Program-made: the position numbers and the translations under genes
The notes under the pieces: model-generated
What the model saw: only the letters and a program-made list of their open reading frames with translations
Told to the model about the DNA's origin: nothing
Database searches by the model: none
In this document: positions 8,400-17,302 of the stretch, in pieces
Layout of the letters: every line of letters begins with the position of its first letter
Position numbering within the stretch: position 1 is the first letter of the stretch
From: an uncultured Ruminococcus sp.
GTDB lineage: Bacteria > Bacillota > Clostridia > Oscillospirales > Acutalibacteraceae
Reading direction: 5' to 3'
DNA: 64,000 nucleotides
Assembly: GCA_910585865.1 (NCBI GenBank)
Contig: CAJUGO010000005.1
Location: forward strand, 45,852 to 109,851

Positions 8400-9752
8400 A
8401 TGAAAGTAAAATATTCTGTAATACCTTTTATACCGGTTGCAATTGCAATGGTCGGACTGAAAATTATGAGTTTGTTTGGACTTGACAGCAACGGACTGTT
8501 ATTTGGCATGAACAAGACAAGTGTATCTTATCTTGTAATAGGTTTTGCACTCGGATTGTTTGTTCTTTGTATTTTTATCAATATTCTTGACAGAAAAACT
8601 GCGCCTGTATATGGAGTGAAAAAGAACTTTGTTTCCGGTGTTCTTGCTGTTTTTTCAGGCTTTGCTGTAGCTGCTTCTTCTATAATTTCTTTTTTACATA
8701 CTTCGCCCAGCAACAGCGATAACTATTATATGAGTTTAGTCGTATCCCTATTTTCGTTTTTTGCCGGTGTTGCGCTGATTCTTATGAGTAAGGTGCACTT
8801 TATCGGAAAATCGACTGTTTCAGGAATATCAATGATGTATATTTTCCCTGCGTTGTGGGGGTGCAGCTGTCTTGTTTCAGAATTTCTTGCTGCAACAAAG
8901 GTTTCAATTTCTGCAAGCGATATGACACCGCTTTTTTGCTATATTTTTGTGACGCTTTATTTATTTTCTCATGCTATGATTGTTTCAAGAATTAAGGGCA
9001 GAAATCCTGTTAAAGCATGTTTCGTATACGGTTTGCCTATGGTAGCTGTTTCACTTTCTTATGGTATTTATGTTATTTTAACATCAGCCGTTGAAAATTC
9101 AGGTATACATACTATAATGGTTGGTGTTCAGTTTTCTGTACTTGCGTTGTATGCGCTGTCTTTTATTGTCGAAATGTTTTTTGGTACTATTACAAAGGAT
9201 GAGGTTGAAATTATCGATACTCTTCCTGAGGAAGAAGATACTTATGTGAACAGCTACATTAATTCCGGAAGTTATGATGAGATACTTATAAGTGACAGGA
9301 AAGATTCGGAAACAAATGCTGCAAATAACGATGAAACTATCCCTGACTTAAGCGGATTAGATGATTTTGTTATGGGTTATAATGAAGAAGACAGAGATAT
9401 TGTAAGAATGTCAAATAAGTCTGATGTTTTAGATAGTGTAATTCTTGACTCAGGCGCAGACAAAACTCCTGACTTAGTTGAAGATATTGTAGCAACTTCT
9501 GATGCAAACAGCAAAATTGAGAAAACCGCTGCGGCTAATAAAAAAGCTGTTTCAGGCGATAAAGAAAACGTTGCTGAAACAGAAAAAGCTGAAAACACAG
9601 GAGCTGTAAATAATACAAAACCGGTTTCAACTAAAAAAACTGTTCAAGGTACTTCTGATGAAGTATCTGACAGCAGGAATAATGATGCAATCAGCAGTGA
9701 CAGATTAAGTCAGATTGACCGTCTTTTAAAAGAGTTAGAAGGAAAAAAATAA
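8400..9752 (+). CDS. hypothetical multi-pass membrane protein with acidic tail
   Basis: A 450-residue protein. The N-terminal part (about residues 1-260) has six to eight hydrophobic helices and very short loops. From about residue 265 the protein becomes acidic and low-complexity, rich in Asp, Glu, Asn and Ser, and ends in a short amphipathic helix (SDRLSQIDRLLKELEGK). I do not recognise the family. ATG 8400 is chosen because GGAG lies seven bases upstream; the in-frame ATG at 8388 overlaps that site. It stands alone, with its own promoter, just upstream of the thrS T-box promoter. A membrane scaffold with a cytoplasmic disordered tail is a guess. Confidence 0.72.
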   Translation: MKVKYSVIPFIPVAIAMVGLKIMSLFGLDSNGLLFGMNKTSVSYLVIGFALGLFVLCIFINILDRKTAPVYGVKKNFVSGVLAVFSGFAVAASSIISFLHTSPSNSDNYYMSLVVSLFSFFAGVALILMSKVHFIGKSTVSGISMMYIFPALWGCSCLVSEFLAATKVSISASDMTPLFCYIFVTLYLFSHAMIVSRIKGRNPVKACFVYGLPMVAVSLSYGIYVILTSAVENSGIHTIMVGVQFSVLALYALSFIVEMFFGTITKDEVEIIDTLPEEEDTYVNSYINSGSYDEILISDRKDSETNAANNDETIPDLSGLDDFVMGYNEEDRDIVRMSNKSDVLDSVILDSGADKTPDLVEDIVATSDANSKIEKTAAANKKAVSGDKENVAETEKAENTGAVNNTKPVSTKKTVQGTSDEVSDSRNNDAISSDRLSQIDRLLKELEGKK

Positions 9753-9755
9753 TTA

Positions 9756-9784
9756 TTGACATTCACACTTTTCGGTGCTATTAT
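9756..9784 (+). promoter_or_regulatory. promoter of the thrS leader
   Basis: TTGACA (9756-9761), 17-base spacer, TATTAT (9779-9784), starting directly after the previous gene's stop. Confidence 0.82.
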
Positions 9785-9799
9785 TATTAAAAACTAATA

Positions 9800-10026
9800 T
9801 ATTTAATCGTTGAAAAGGACATGGTATGTAAAATCCCTTTTCCAGAGAGCGGGTTGTGTGCTGAAATATCCCGCATTAGGCTTTACATGCTACCACCTTT
9901 GAGACCGTACAGGAAATGGTGCGGCGTATAACTGCGTTAAAGTTACTCGAGGGCATTTTGCTGAACTTGGGTGGAACCACGATTTAATCGTCCCAATATT
10001 CCTTTTTGGAATATTGGGGCTTTTTA
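9800..10026 (+). ncRNA. T-box riboswitch of thrS
   Basis: A tRNA-sensing leader that lets transcription continue when uncharged tRNA-Thr binds. Visible parts are the AGAGAG motif with its GC-rich hairpin (9843-9872), the T-box core GGGTGGAACCACG (9969-9981) that forms the antiterminator, and the terminator: an 11-bp stem (9992-10002 with 10008-10018) followed by T residues. A candidate specifier is ACC, a Thr codon, at 9891-9893 or 9894-9896, followed by CTTTGAG. The downstream gene is thrS, in agreement. Confidence 0.93.
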
Positions 10027-10149
10027 TTTCTGAAAACTGCCCGGAATTAATTGTTCAAAAATTACTTGATAATAATGAAATATCATATTTAACCGAATGT
10101 AGTACTACATAGCTTTTTAGCATAAATATAAAATATAAGGAGAATTGAA

Positions 10150-12093
10150 ATGATTAAAGTTGAACTTAAAGGCGGAGTTGTAAGAGAATATGAAGATAAC
10201 ACAACTCCTGCTCAAATTGCTAAATCAATTGGTATGGGATTGTATAAATCTGTTTGTTGTGCAAGAATGGACGGAGAAGTTATTGATTTAAGGACTCCGC
10301 TCACAAAGGACTGCCGTCTTGATTTGCTGACGTTTGATGAGCCCGAGGGTAAAAAAGCATTTTGGCATACAGCTTCTCATGTGCTTGCTCAGGCTGTAAA
10401 AAGGCTTTATCCTAATGCAAAGTGTGCAATAGGTCCTGCTGTTGACAGTGGATTTTATTATGATTTTGACGTTGAGAAACCTTTCTCTGCTGATGATCTT
10501 GAAAAAATTAAAACAGAAATGAAAAAAATTGTGAAATCCGGTATTGAGCTTGAACGCTTTGAATTAAATCCGGAAGATGCAATTGCAAAGTTGACAGAGA
10601 TGAATGAGCCGTACAAAGTTGAGCTTGTTAAGGAACATGCTGATAACGGTGAAAATATAAGTTTTTATAAGCAGGAAGATTTCACGGATTTGTGTGCAGG
10701 ACCTCATCTGCTTAATGTGTCTGTTTTAAAGGCAATTGAACTTACAAATTGTACAGGTGCTTATTGGAGAGGAGATGCAAACAATTCTCAGTTGTGCCGT
10801 GTATACGGTATTGCATTTCCAAAAGCGTCCATGCTGGAAGATCATCTGAAAATGTTAGCAGAAGCAAAGCTTCGCGATCATAATAAATTGGGCAGAGAGC
10901 TTGAACTTTTTACAACAAGTGAAGTTATTGGTCAGGGATTGCCCATTCTTCTTCCAAAAGGCGCAAGAATTATTCAGTTGTTGCAGCGTTTTGTTGAGGA
11001 CGAAGAGCAGCGCCGCGGCTGGCTTCTTACAAAAACGCCTTTTATGGCGAAAAGCGATTTGTATAAAATAAGCGGACATTGGGATCACTATAGAGACGGT
11101 ATGTTTGTACTTGGAGACCCTGAGAAAGACGATGAGGTTTTTGCACTTCGTCCCATGACTTGTCCTTTCCAATATCAGGCTTACCTCAACCGTCAGCGCT
11201 CATACCGTGATTTGCCTCTGAGATATAACGAAACTTCTACACTTTTCCGAAATGAAGCCAGCGGTGAAATGCATGGTCTTATCCGTGTGCGCCAGTTTAC
11301 AATTTCCGAAGGACACCTTATGTGCCTTCCCGAGCAGCTTGAGCAAGAGTTTAAGGGGTGTCTTGAACTTGCTATTTATATGCTTAAAACATTAGGATTG
11401 TACGAAGACGTTTCTTATCGTTTTTCTCAATGGGATCCAAAAGATACAAATAAGTATATCGGAACTGCCGAACAGTGGGATGAAGCTCAGGGTATAATGC
11501 AAAAAATTCTTGATGACCTCGATGTACCTTATGCAATTGGTATCGGAGAGGCTGCATTTTACGGACCGAAGCTTGATATTCAGATTAAGAATGTTTACGG
11601 TAAGGAAGATACTCTTATTACAATACAAATTGATCAGATGCTTGCTGAAAAATTTAATATGGAATATGTTGATAAGGACGGTACAAAGAAGAATCCTTAT
11701 ATTATTCACAGAACATCTATCGGCTGCTATGAAAGAACACTTGCTTTGCTTATTGAAAAATATGCCGGTGCTTTCCCTATGTGGCTTGCCCCAGTTCAGG
11801 TAAAGCTTTTGCCTGTTGCCGACAGACATCTTGATTATGTATATGAAATAAAAAAGGTGCTTGAATCAAACGGAATGCGTGTAGAAATTGATTCAAGAAG
11901 TGAAAAAATTGGTTATAAAATCCGTGAAGCACAGCTTGAAAAGGTACCGTATATGTTTATTATCGGTGATAAGGATATTGAAGCAAATACTGTTTCAGTC
12001 CGTCACAGAAAAAATGGTGACCTCGGTGCAATGAAGCTTGATGAATTTGTAGATAAGGCACTTGATGAAATTAATAATAAAACAATTAACTGA
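10150..12093 (+). CDS. thrS: threonyl-tRNA synthetase
   Basis: Charges tRNA-Thr with threonine. The 647 residues show the full bacterial layout: TGS domain (1-62), second additional editing domain with HTASH (H73/H77) and DLCAGPH, the class II catalytic core with zinc ligands in MTCPF, FTISEGH and IHRTSIG, and a C-terminal anticodon-binding domain starting near WLAPVQVKLLPV. The catalytic core is of the divergent clostridial subtype (MTCPFQ instead of MNCPxH) but keeps Cys and both His ligands. The Shine-Dalgarno is AAGGAG. Expression is controlled by the T-box upstream; the VanY-like gene begins 16 bases later and should share the transcript. Confidence 0.98.
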   Translation: MIKVELKGGVVREYEDNTTPAQIAKSIGMGLYKSVCCARMDGEVIDLRTPLTKDCRLDLLTFDEPEGKKAFWHTASHVLAQAVKRLYPNAKCAIGPAVDSGFYYDFDVEKPFSADDLEKIKTEMKKIVKSGIELERFELNPEDAIAKLTEMNEPYKVELVKEHADNGENISFYKQEDFTDLCAGPHLLNVSVLKAIELTNCTGAYWRGDANNSQLCRVYGIAFPKASMLEDHLKMLAEAKLRDHNKLGRELELFTTSEVIGQGLPILLPKGARIIQLLQRFVEDEEQRRGWLLTKTPFMAKSDLYKISGHWDHYRDGMFVLGDPEKDDEVFALRPMTCPFQYQAYLNRQRSYRDLPLRYNETSTLFRNEASGEMHGLIRVRQFTISEGHLMCLPEQLEQEFKGCLELAIYMLKTLGLYEDVSYRFSQWDPKDTNKYIGTAEQWDEAQGIMQKILDDLDVPYAIGIGEAAFYGPKLDIQIKNVYGKEDTLITIQIDQMLAEKFNMEYVDKDGTKKNPYIIHRTSIGCYERTLALLIEKYAGAFPMWLAPVQVKLLPVADRHLDYVYEIKKVLESNGMRVEIDSRSEKIGYKIREAQLEKVPYMFIIGDKDIEANTVSVRHRKNGDLGAMKLDEFVDKALDEINNKTIN

Positions 12094-12109
12094 TAAAAGC
12101 AGGTGAAAT

Positions 12110-12832
12110 ATGTCTTACGGACTTATACCGTATGATAAGAAAAGCCGTCAATTTTTTAAGAATCGGCGCAGGCGAATTATAATTGTCATTTTTTTAATAA
12201 CTATAATTGCTGCCAGTGGTATTTTTTATGTAATCTTAAAGGACAATAACAATGTACTTGAGAATAGTATGCAATACACTGACGAACAGCTGCTTACAGT
12301 TGTTAACATTCAGTCGCCGCTTGAACCGAACTATATCCCAGAACTCGCAGACTGTAAGGGATTTAAGGTTAGTACAATGGCATCCGATTCTCTTGAAGCT
12401 ATGATTGATGATGCTGAAAGCCAAGGAATGAAAGTAAAAATAAAATCTGCATACATTTCATATAATGAACAGGAAAAACTGTATGATGAAGTACTTAAAA
12501 GTTTCCTTTCAAACACCGGTTATACACAGGTTAGGGCAGAGGCTGCGGCACAGAGGATTGTGCCGCTGGCAGGGCACAGTGAAGCTCAGACAGGTTTGCT
12601 TGTAGAACTGGAGTTTATTGACGATCGCAGCAGAGCTTATATTGAACGAACTTGCATAAATTATGGTTTTATTCAGCGTTATCCTGAAAACAAAACCTCG
12701 TTAACACGAAGGGATGCCGATAATACGATTTATAGGTTTGTGGGTGCGGATAATGCTGTCAAAATGCGTTCATATAATATGTGTCTTGAGGAATATAATA
12801 TTTATATTTCGGAGCAAAAGTCGCAAAATTAA
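12110..12832 (+). CDS. VanY-like (M15B) membrane protein with lost active site
   Basis: VanY-type D,D-carboxypeptidases trim the terminal D-Ala of peptidoglycan. This 240-residue protein has a basic N-terminus, one membrane segment (about 23-43) and an external M15B-like domain with AEAAAQRIVPLAGHSEAQTG, GFIQRYPENK and YRFVGADNA. The zinc/catalytic positions are changed: the SEHQTGLAID motif reads SEAQTGLLVE (His to Ala, Asp to Glu) and the EPWHFRYVG motif reads DNTIYRFVG (catalytic Glu and zinc His lost). The frame is intact, so it appears to be a maintained pseudoenzyme, perhaps a peptidoglycan-binding or scaffold protein. It lies in the thrS transcription unit. Confidence 0.82.
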   Translation: MSYGLIPYDKKSRQFFKNRRRRIIIVIFLITIIAASGIFYVILKDNNNVLENSMQYTDEQLLTVVNIQSPLEPNYIPELADCKGFKVSTMASDSLEAMIDDAESQGMKVKIKSAYISYNEQEKLYDEVLKSFLSNTGYTQVRAEAAAQRIVPLAGHSEAQTGLLVELEFIDDRSRAYIERTCINYGFIQRYPENKTSLTRRDADNTIYRFVGADNAVKMRSYNMCLEEYNIYISEQKSQN

Positions 12833-12850
12833 AAAAATCTGAAAAAACAC

Positions 12851-12879
12851 TTGATTTTTGTAAGCAGATGTAGTATAAT
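12851..12879 (+). promoter_or_regulatory. rpmE promoter
   Basis: TTGATT (12851-12856), 17-base spacer, TATAAT (12874-12879), 38 bases upstream of the rpmE start. Confidence 0.78.
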
Positions 12880-12917
12880 CATTCTGTTAATTGTGTAATG
12901 TCAGGTAGGTGAAAACA

Positions 12918-13121
12918 ATGAAAGAGAACATCCATCCTAAATACGAGAAAACAACAATTACTTGTGCTTGCGGTAATGTTATTGAGACAGCTTCAACAAA
13001 AAGCGACATTCGTGTTGAAATTTGTTCAAAATGCCACCCATTCTATACAGGAAAGCAGAAATTAGTTGATACCGGCGGACGTGTTGACAGATTTAAAAAG
13101 CGTTTCGGTATGGATAAATAA
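12918..13121 (+). CDS. rpmE: 50S ribosomal protein L31 (zinc-binding form)
   Basis: Ribosomal protein of the large subunit. The 67-residue protein is the cysteine-containing type: CACGN and CSKCHPFYTGKQK supply the four zinc ligands, and the C-terminus has the usual GGRVDRFKKRF. Zinc-containing L31 is typically exchanged for a cysteine-free paralogue under zinc limitation; no such paralogue is seen here. ATG 12918 is the start; an in-frame GTG at 12909 lies inside the Shine-Dalgarno (AGGTAGGTG). It has its own promoter and terminator. Confidence 0.97.
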   Translation: MKENIHPKYEKTTITCACGNVIETASTKSDIRVEICSKCHPFYTGKQKLVDTGGRVDRFKKRFGMDK

Positions 13122-13142
13122 TTTTTTATTATGTAATTGTTT

Positions 13143-13163
13143 AGGCGGCACTTAGTGCCGCCT
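13143..13163 (+). terminator. rpmE terminator
   Basis: A GC-rich 9-bp perfect stem (13143-13151 with 13155-13163) with a three-base loop and a T-rich tail. Confidence 0.82.
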
Positions 13164-13185
13164 TATTTACTATCCGAGGTGTCTT

Positions 13186-13824
13186 ATGCTGAAAGACTAT
13201 AAAACTGTGCAAAACAGTGCAAAGGATGAATTTGTGGAAAAGCGGTCACGCTTTATAGGGTATTGCAAACCTGTTTCTAATGAACAGGAGGCAATTGATT
13301 TTATTAATGAAAAGCGTTCGGAGCACTGGAATGCAACTCATAATGTGTATGCTTACTCATTGCGTGAAGGAAATATAAAGCGTTACAGCGATGACGGCGA
13401 ACCATCCGGAACAGCAGGAATGCCAACGCTTGATGTCATAGTAAAAAATGAAATATATGATGTTTGTGTTGTAATAACGAGATATTTCGGAGGAGTTCTT
13501 CTTGGAACAGGCGGACTTGTAAGGGCTTATTCTCACGGAGCGAAAATTGCACTTGAAGCGTCAGAGATTGTTATGATGCAAAATTGTCTTATATGTACTG
13601 TGCGCTGTACATACAATCAATACGGGAAGGTGTCTTCTTTGATTATTGATGCGGGAGCGAAGATTGACGACACAATTTATGAAACGGACGTTTTTATAAA
13701 ATTTCATATTTCTCCCGATTTAATCACAGCCCTGAATAAAATGCTTGCCGATGCAACTTCTGGGGAGGTGCAGGCAATTTCTGACGGTGAAAAATTTTAT
13801 TCAGTGCCAATCTCGGACAAATAA
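13186..13824 (+). CDS. YigZ/IMPACT family protein
   Basis: A 212-residue member of the YigZ (UPF0029/IMPACT) family, conserved cytosolic proteins linked by fold to translation-associated factors; the bacterial role is not settled. Diagnostic features are KRSRFIGYCKPV near the N-terminus, the WNATHNVYAY segment, SDDGEPSGTAGMP and RYFGGVLLGTGGLVRAYS. The C-terminal ferredoxin-like subdomain is present. Length and motifs are normal. The ATG follows a GAGGTG Shine-Dalgarno. It lies between rpmE and the dnaG-rpoD pair, with a 140-base A+T-rich gap before dnaG. Confidence 0.93.
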   Translation: MLKDYKTVQNSAKDEFVEKRSRFIGYCKPVSNEQEAIDFINEKRSEHWNATHNVYAYSLREGNIKRYSDDGEPSGTAGMPTLDVIVKNEIYDVCVVITRYFGGVLLGTGGLVRAYSHGAKIALEASEIVMMQNCLICTVRCTYNQYGKVSSLIIDAGAKIDDTIYETDVFIKFHISPDLITALNKMLADATSGEVQAISDGEKFYSVPISDK

Positions 13825-13966
13825 ATCTTGACTGCTATATATTTTAGACATACCTTAAGATAATTTCGACTTTAAAAATAATTATTTTTAAAAAATTTTA
13901 AATATTTAGAGGAATAATTAAAAAAATTTCGTAAAAAGCTAATAGGAAACAGCAAGGAGGAGTTTT

Positions 13967-15733
13967 ATGGCTTTCCCGGAAAGTTTTTTGCAGGACTTGA
14001 AAATGCGCAGCGATATTACTGATATTGTTTCGTCATATGTAAGTCTCAAAAGACGGGGCAGGAATATGGTCGGACTTTGTCCGTTCCATGGTGAAAAAAC
14101 TCCGTCCTTTAATGTTTATACCGAAAATGGTTCTTTTTACTGCTTTGGATGCGGTGTAGGCGGAGATGTAATTTCTTTTGTAATGAAGATTGAAAATCTT
14201 GATTATACAGAGGCGGTTAAGTTTCTGGCGCAAAGAGCAGGTCTTGAAGTTCCTCAGGATTCCTACGATAACAGTATGAGTATGCTTAGAAAAAGAGTGT
14301 TTGAGGCAAACCGAGAGGCGGCACGCTTTTACTTTGATACTCTTTATTCCCCAAATGGCAGAAGAGGACTTGACTATTTTCATTCCCGTATGCTGTCAGA
14401 CAGGACTATACGCAGATTCGGTCTGGGTTATGCTGACGAAAACTGGACATCTCTGTGTTCTTATCTTCGATCAAAGGGATTTAAGGATCATGAGCTTATT
14501 GCTGCTAATCTTGCTGTAAAGCGCAGAAACGGCAGCGGCGTATATGACCGCTTTACAGACCGGGTTATGTTTCCGATTATAGATTTAAGAGGCAATGTAA
14601 TTGCTTTTGGCGGAAGAATAATGACCGATCAGAAGCCTAAGTATCTTAATACTTCAGATACTCCGGTTTTTAAAAAAAGTTCAAATCTTTTCTCACTTAA
14701 TAATGCGAAAAATTCTGGTACATCCGTGCTTTTGCTGTGTGAAGGGTATATGGATGTAATAGCAGTTAATCAGGCAGGCTTTACAAATGCTGTTGCTACA
14801 TTGGGAACAGCTCTTACAAATGAACAGGCAGTGCTTATGAAGCGCTATGCTGATGAAGTTATAATATGTTATGATGCGGATGAAGCGGGTCAAAAAGCAA
14901 CTGCAAGAGCAATCCCTATATTGCGTAATGCCGGATTGCTTGTCAAGGTTCTGTCAATTCCAAGCGGAAAAGACCCTGACGAGTTTATTAAGTCAAAGGG
15001 CAGTGACGGTCCTGCTGCATTCAAGGCGTTAATCGAAAAATGCGGAAATGATGTTGAATACCGTCTTCAAAAGTTAAAACAGAATTACAATCTGGATATT
15101 ACCGACGGAAGAATTTTATACCTTGAAAATGCAGCAAAGGTTATTGCAACGATTTCAAGTCCTATTGAGAGAGATGTGTATACATCAAAAATTTGCAGTG
15201 AAATCGGTGTTGATAAAAATGCTTTCAAACAGCAGATCGCCAACAGACTACGCCGTTCAAGCCGTGAAGCCGATAAAAAGCATATAAGACAGATACAAAC
15301 TGATTTAAGCGGCAAAAACGACAAGATTAATATTGAACATTATAAAAAACCCCGGAGTTCCAGTGCCGAAGAAGCACTGCTTGTATATCTTATAAATAAT
15401 CCCGATTCATATAGGGATATATCTTCTCAGATTAATTCCGGAGAGTTTCAAAATTCTCTTATAAAACGATATTATGAGTATGTAGCGGATCGAATTGAAA
15501 ACGGACTTGAACCTCTTACAAATATATCTGCTGACTTTAGTTCAGATGAAGTATCCAAGCTTTATCAGCTTATGTCACAGTCAATTCCGGCTGCTTCAAC
15601 ACCGGAAGCACTGAGAGAATACATAAATGTTATCAACGAGGAATGCTCAAAGCTTAATTCAAATGATTTATCATCTTTATCAGATGCTGAGCTTAGAGTG
15701 TATCTTGATAAAATAAGGAAAAGCAAACAGTAA
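13967..15733 (+). CDS. dnaG: DNA primase
   Basis: Synthesises RNA primers for chromosome replication. The 588-residue protein has the CHC2 zinc-binding domain (C38, H41, C59, C62), the primase core with SDTPVFKKSSNLFSLN, the Toprim metal-binding motif (LLLCEGYMDVIA and ICYDADEAGQKA), and a C-terminal helicase-interaction domain. Shine-Dalgarno AAGGAGG. It is followed 22 bases later by the housekeeping sigma factor, the classical macromolecular-synthesis gene order; rpsU is not part of this unit here. Confidence 0.98.
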   Translation: MAFPESFLQDLKMRSDITDIVSSYVSLKRRGRNMVGLCPFHGEKTPSFNVYTENGSFYCFGCGVGGDVISFVMKIENLDYTEAVKFLAQRAGLEVPQDSYDNSMSMLRKRVFEANREAARFYFDTLYSPNGRRGLDYFHSRMLSDRTIRRFGLGYADENWTSLCSYLRSKGFKDHELIAANLAVKRRNGSGVYDRFTDRVMFPIIDLRGNVIAFGGRIMTDQKPKYLNTSDTPVFKKSSNLFSLNNAKNSGTSVLLLCEGYMDVIAVNQAGFTNAVATLGTALTNEQAVLMKRYADEVIICYDADEAGQKATARAIPILRNAGLLVKVLSIPSGKDPDEFIKSKGSDGPAAFKALIEKCGNDVEYRLQKLKQNYNLDITDGRILYLENAAKVIATISSPIERDVYTSKICSEIGVDKNAFKQQIANRLRRSSREADKKHIRQIQTDLSGKNDKINIEHYKKPRSSSAEEALLVYLINNPDSYRDISSQINSGEFQNSLIKRYYEYVADRIENGLEPLTNISADFSSDEVSKLYQLMSQSIPAASTPEALREYINVINEECSKLNSNDLSSLSDAELRVYLDKIRKSKQ

Positions 15734-15755
15734 ATGCAGGAAAGGAAAATTGAGT

Positions 15756-16853
15756 ATGGCAGTTCCGCAGGATAAAAAAACAGTTGCCAAAGAGCTTATT
15801 GAGCTTGGTAAACAAAAAGGACAGCTGACAAATCAGGATATTCTTGATGCAATAGGAGAAATTGATTTTGAACCTGAACAACTTGAAAAGCTGTATGATA
15901 ATATAGAAGCACAGGGCATCGAAATAGTTGAGGATATCGGTGACATCAAAATTGAAGACATCGACCTTGATTTTGTCGAGAATAAAGACCATGGTTCTCA
16001 TGTATCATCAGAACAGAGTGTTACGATAGATGACCCTGTAAAAGTTTATCTTAAGGAAATAGGTCGTGTTCCGCTCCTTTCCTCAGATGAAGAAATTGAA
16101 CTGGCTATTAGAATTTCCGATGGTGATGTATCAGCAAAACAAAGACTCTCCGAAGCAAATCTCAGACTTGTTGTTTCAATTGCAAAGCGTTATTTGGGAA
16201 GAGGAATGCAGTTTCTTGATCTTATCCAAGAGGGCAATCTAGGTCTTATTAAGGCTGTTGAAAAATTTGATTATACAAAGGGATTTAAATTTTCCACATA
16301 CGCTACATGGTGGATAAGACAAGCTATAACCCGTGCTATTGCTGATCAGGCCCGAACAATTCGTATTCCGGTTCATATGGTTGAAACAATTAATAAGGTT
16401 AAAAAAGTGCAGAGTCAACTTCTTCACCAAAATGGTCACGAGCCGTCAGCCGACGAAATTGCAGAAGAAATTGATATGCCTGTTGATAAAGTACGTGAAA
16501 TAATGAGAGTTGCTCAGGAGCCTGTTTCTCTTGAAACACCTATTGGTGAAGAGGAAGACAGTCATCTTGGTGATTTTATTCCGGATAACGACGCTCCTGC
16601 TCCCGCTGATGCAGCATCACATACAATGCTTCGCGAACAGCTGTCAGATGTGTTGTCAACTCTTACTCCCAGAGAGGCAAAGGTATTAAGACTGCGTTTT
16701 GGTCTTGAGGACGGAAGAAGCAGAACTCTTGAAGAGGTAGGAAAAGAGTTTAATGTAACCCGTGAACGTATACGTCAGATTGAGGCAAAGGCTTTGCGCA
16801 AGCTTCGCCATCCGTCAAGAAGCAGAAAGCTGAAAGATTATCTTGATTATTAA
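15756..16853 (+). CDS. rpoD: primary RNA polymerase sigma factor (sigma-A/RpoD)
   Basis: The vegetative sigma factor. The 365 residues contain a short region 1.1, region 1.2 (DPVKVYLKEIGRVPLLSS), region 2 (NLRLVVSIAKRYLGRGMQFLDL, then KGFKFSTYATWWIRQAI), region 3, and region 4 (LTPREAKVLRLRFGL and VTRERIRQIEAKALRKLR). ATG 15756 is preferred over an in-frame TTG at 15750 because AAGGA is then about nine bases upstream. It follows dnaG in an operon. The many TTGACA/TATAAT promoters noted in this window fit recognition by this protein. Confidence 0.98.
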   Translation: MAVPQDKKTVAKELIELGKQKGQLTNQDILDAIGEIDFEPEQLEKLYDNIEAQGIEIVEDIGDIKIEDIDLDFVENKDHGSHVSSEQSVTIDDPVKVYLKEIGRVPLLSSDEEIELAIRISDGDVSAKQRLSEANLRLVVSIAKRYLGRGMQFLDLIQEGNLGLIKAVEKFDYTKGFKFSTYATWWIRQAITRAIADQARTIRIPVHMVETINKVKKVQSQLLHQNGHEPSADEIAEEIDMPVDKVREIMRVAQEPVSLETPIGEEEDSHLGDFIPDNDAPAPADAASHTMLREQLSDVLSTLTPREAKVLRLRFGLEDGRSRTLEEVGKEFNVTRERIRQIEAKALRKLRHPSRSRKLKDYLDY

Positions 16854-16862
16854 TTATTGGTT

Positions 16863-17237
16863 ATGATTACTTTTGAAGAATGCGGTTATATGCTTGATGA
16901 AATTGCCGATTCAATGCCTTATGAGCTCTATCGTGACCTTAACGGAGGTATTTCCCTGTTGCCGCAGGCAAAAATTCACCCTAAAGCAGTGAACAATGAT
17001 TTGTTCATTTTGGGCGAATACATACGAAATTCTCTTGGCAATGCCATAGTTTTGTACTATGGTTCAATTGACAGAGTATACGGAAAACTGACGCGTGAGG
17101 AATACTATAATAAACTGATTGGTATTCTCCATCATGAGGTTCGTCATCACAACGAGTACCTTGCCGGTTGTGATGATTTGGGAATATACGATAAAGAACA
17201 AATTGACAAGTATCTTCGGGATAAAAATCAAGAATAA
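16863..17237 (+). CDS. zincin-like metallopeptidase family protein
   Basis: A 124-residue cytosolic protein of the small zincin-like family often found as a single short domain. The HExxHH-type zinc signature reads HHEVRHHNEYLAG, with a preceding acidic N-terminal half typical of the group. Substrate and role are not known. The reading frame opens with a TTG at 16857, but ATG 16863 is the likelier start; neither has a clear Shine-Dalgarno. The gene starts ten bases after rpoD stops, so coupling to rpoD translation is likely. A bidirectional terminator follows. Confidence 0.82.
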   Translation: MITFEECGYMLDEIADSMPYELYRDLNGGISLLPQAKIHPKAVNNDLFILGEYIRNSLGNAIVLYYGSIDRVYGKLTREEYYNKLIGILHHEVRHHNEYLAGCDDLGIYDKEQIDKYLRDKNQE

Positions 17238-17267
17238 ATTCGTCAGATTATTATAATATTAATATCA

Positions 17268-17297
17268 AAAAAACGGACTGATTTCAGTCCGTTTTTT
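17268..17297 (+). terminator. bidirectional terminator
   Basis: A 13-bp perfect stem (17268-17280 with 17285-17297) with A run on the left and T run on the right. It sits between convergent genes ending at 17237 (+) and 17303 (-) and should serve both. Confidence 0.88.
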
Positions 17298-17302
17298 GAT
17301 TG

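Noticed and set aside
11392..11829. 145-codon minus-strand ORF inside thrS
   Set aside because: Antisense shadow of a clearly coding thrS; Cys/Ile/Asn-rich translation and no ribosome binding site.
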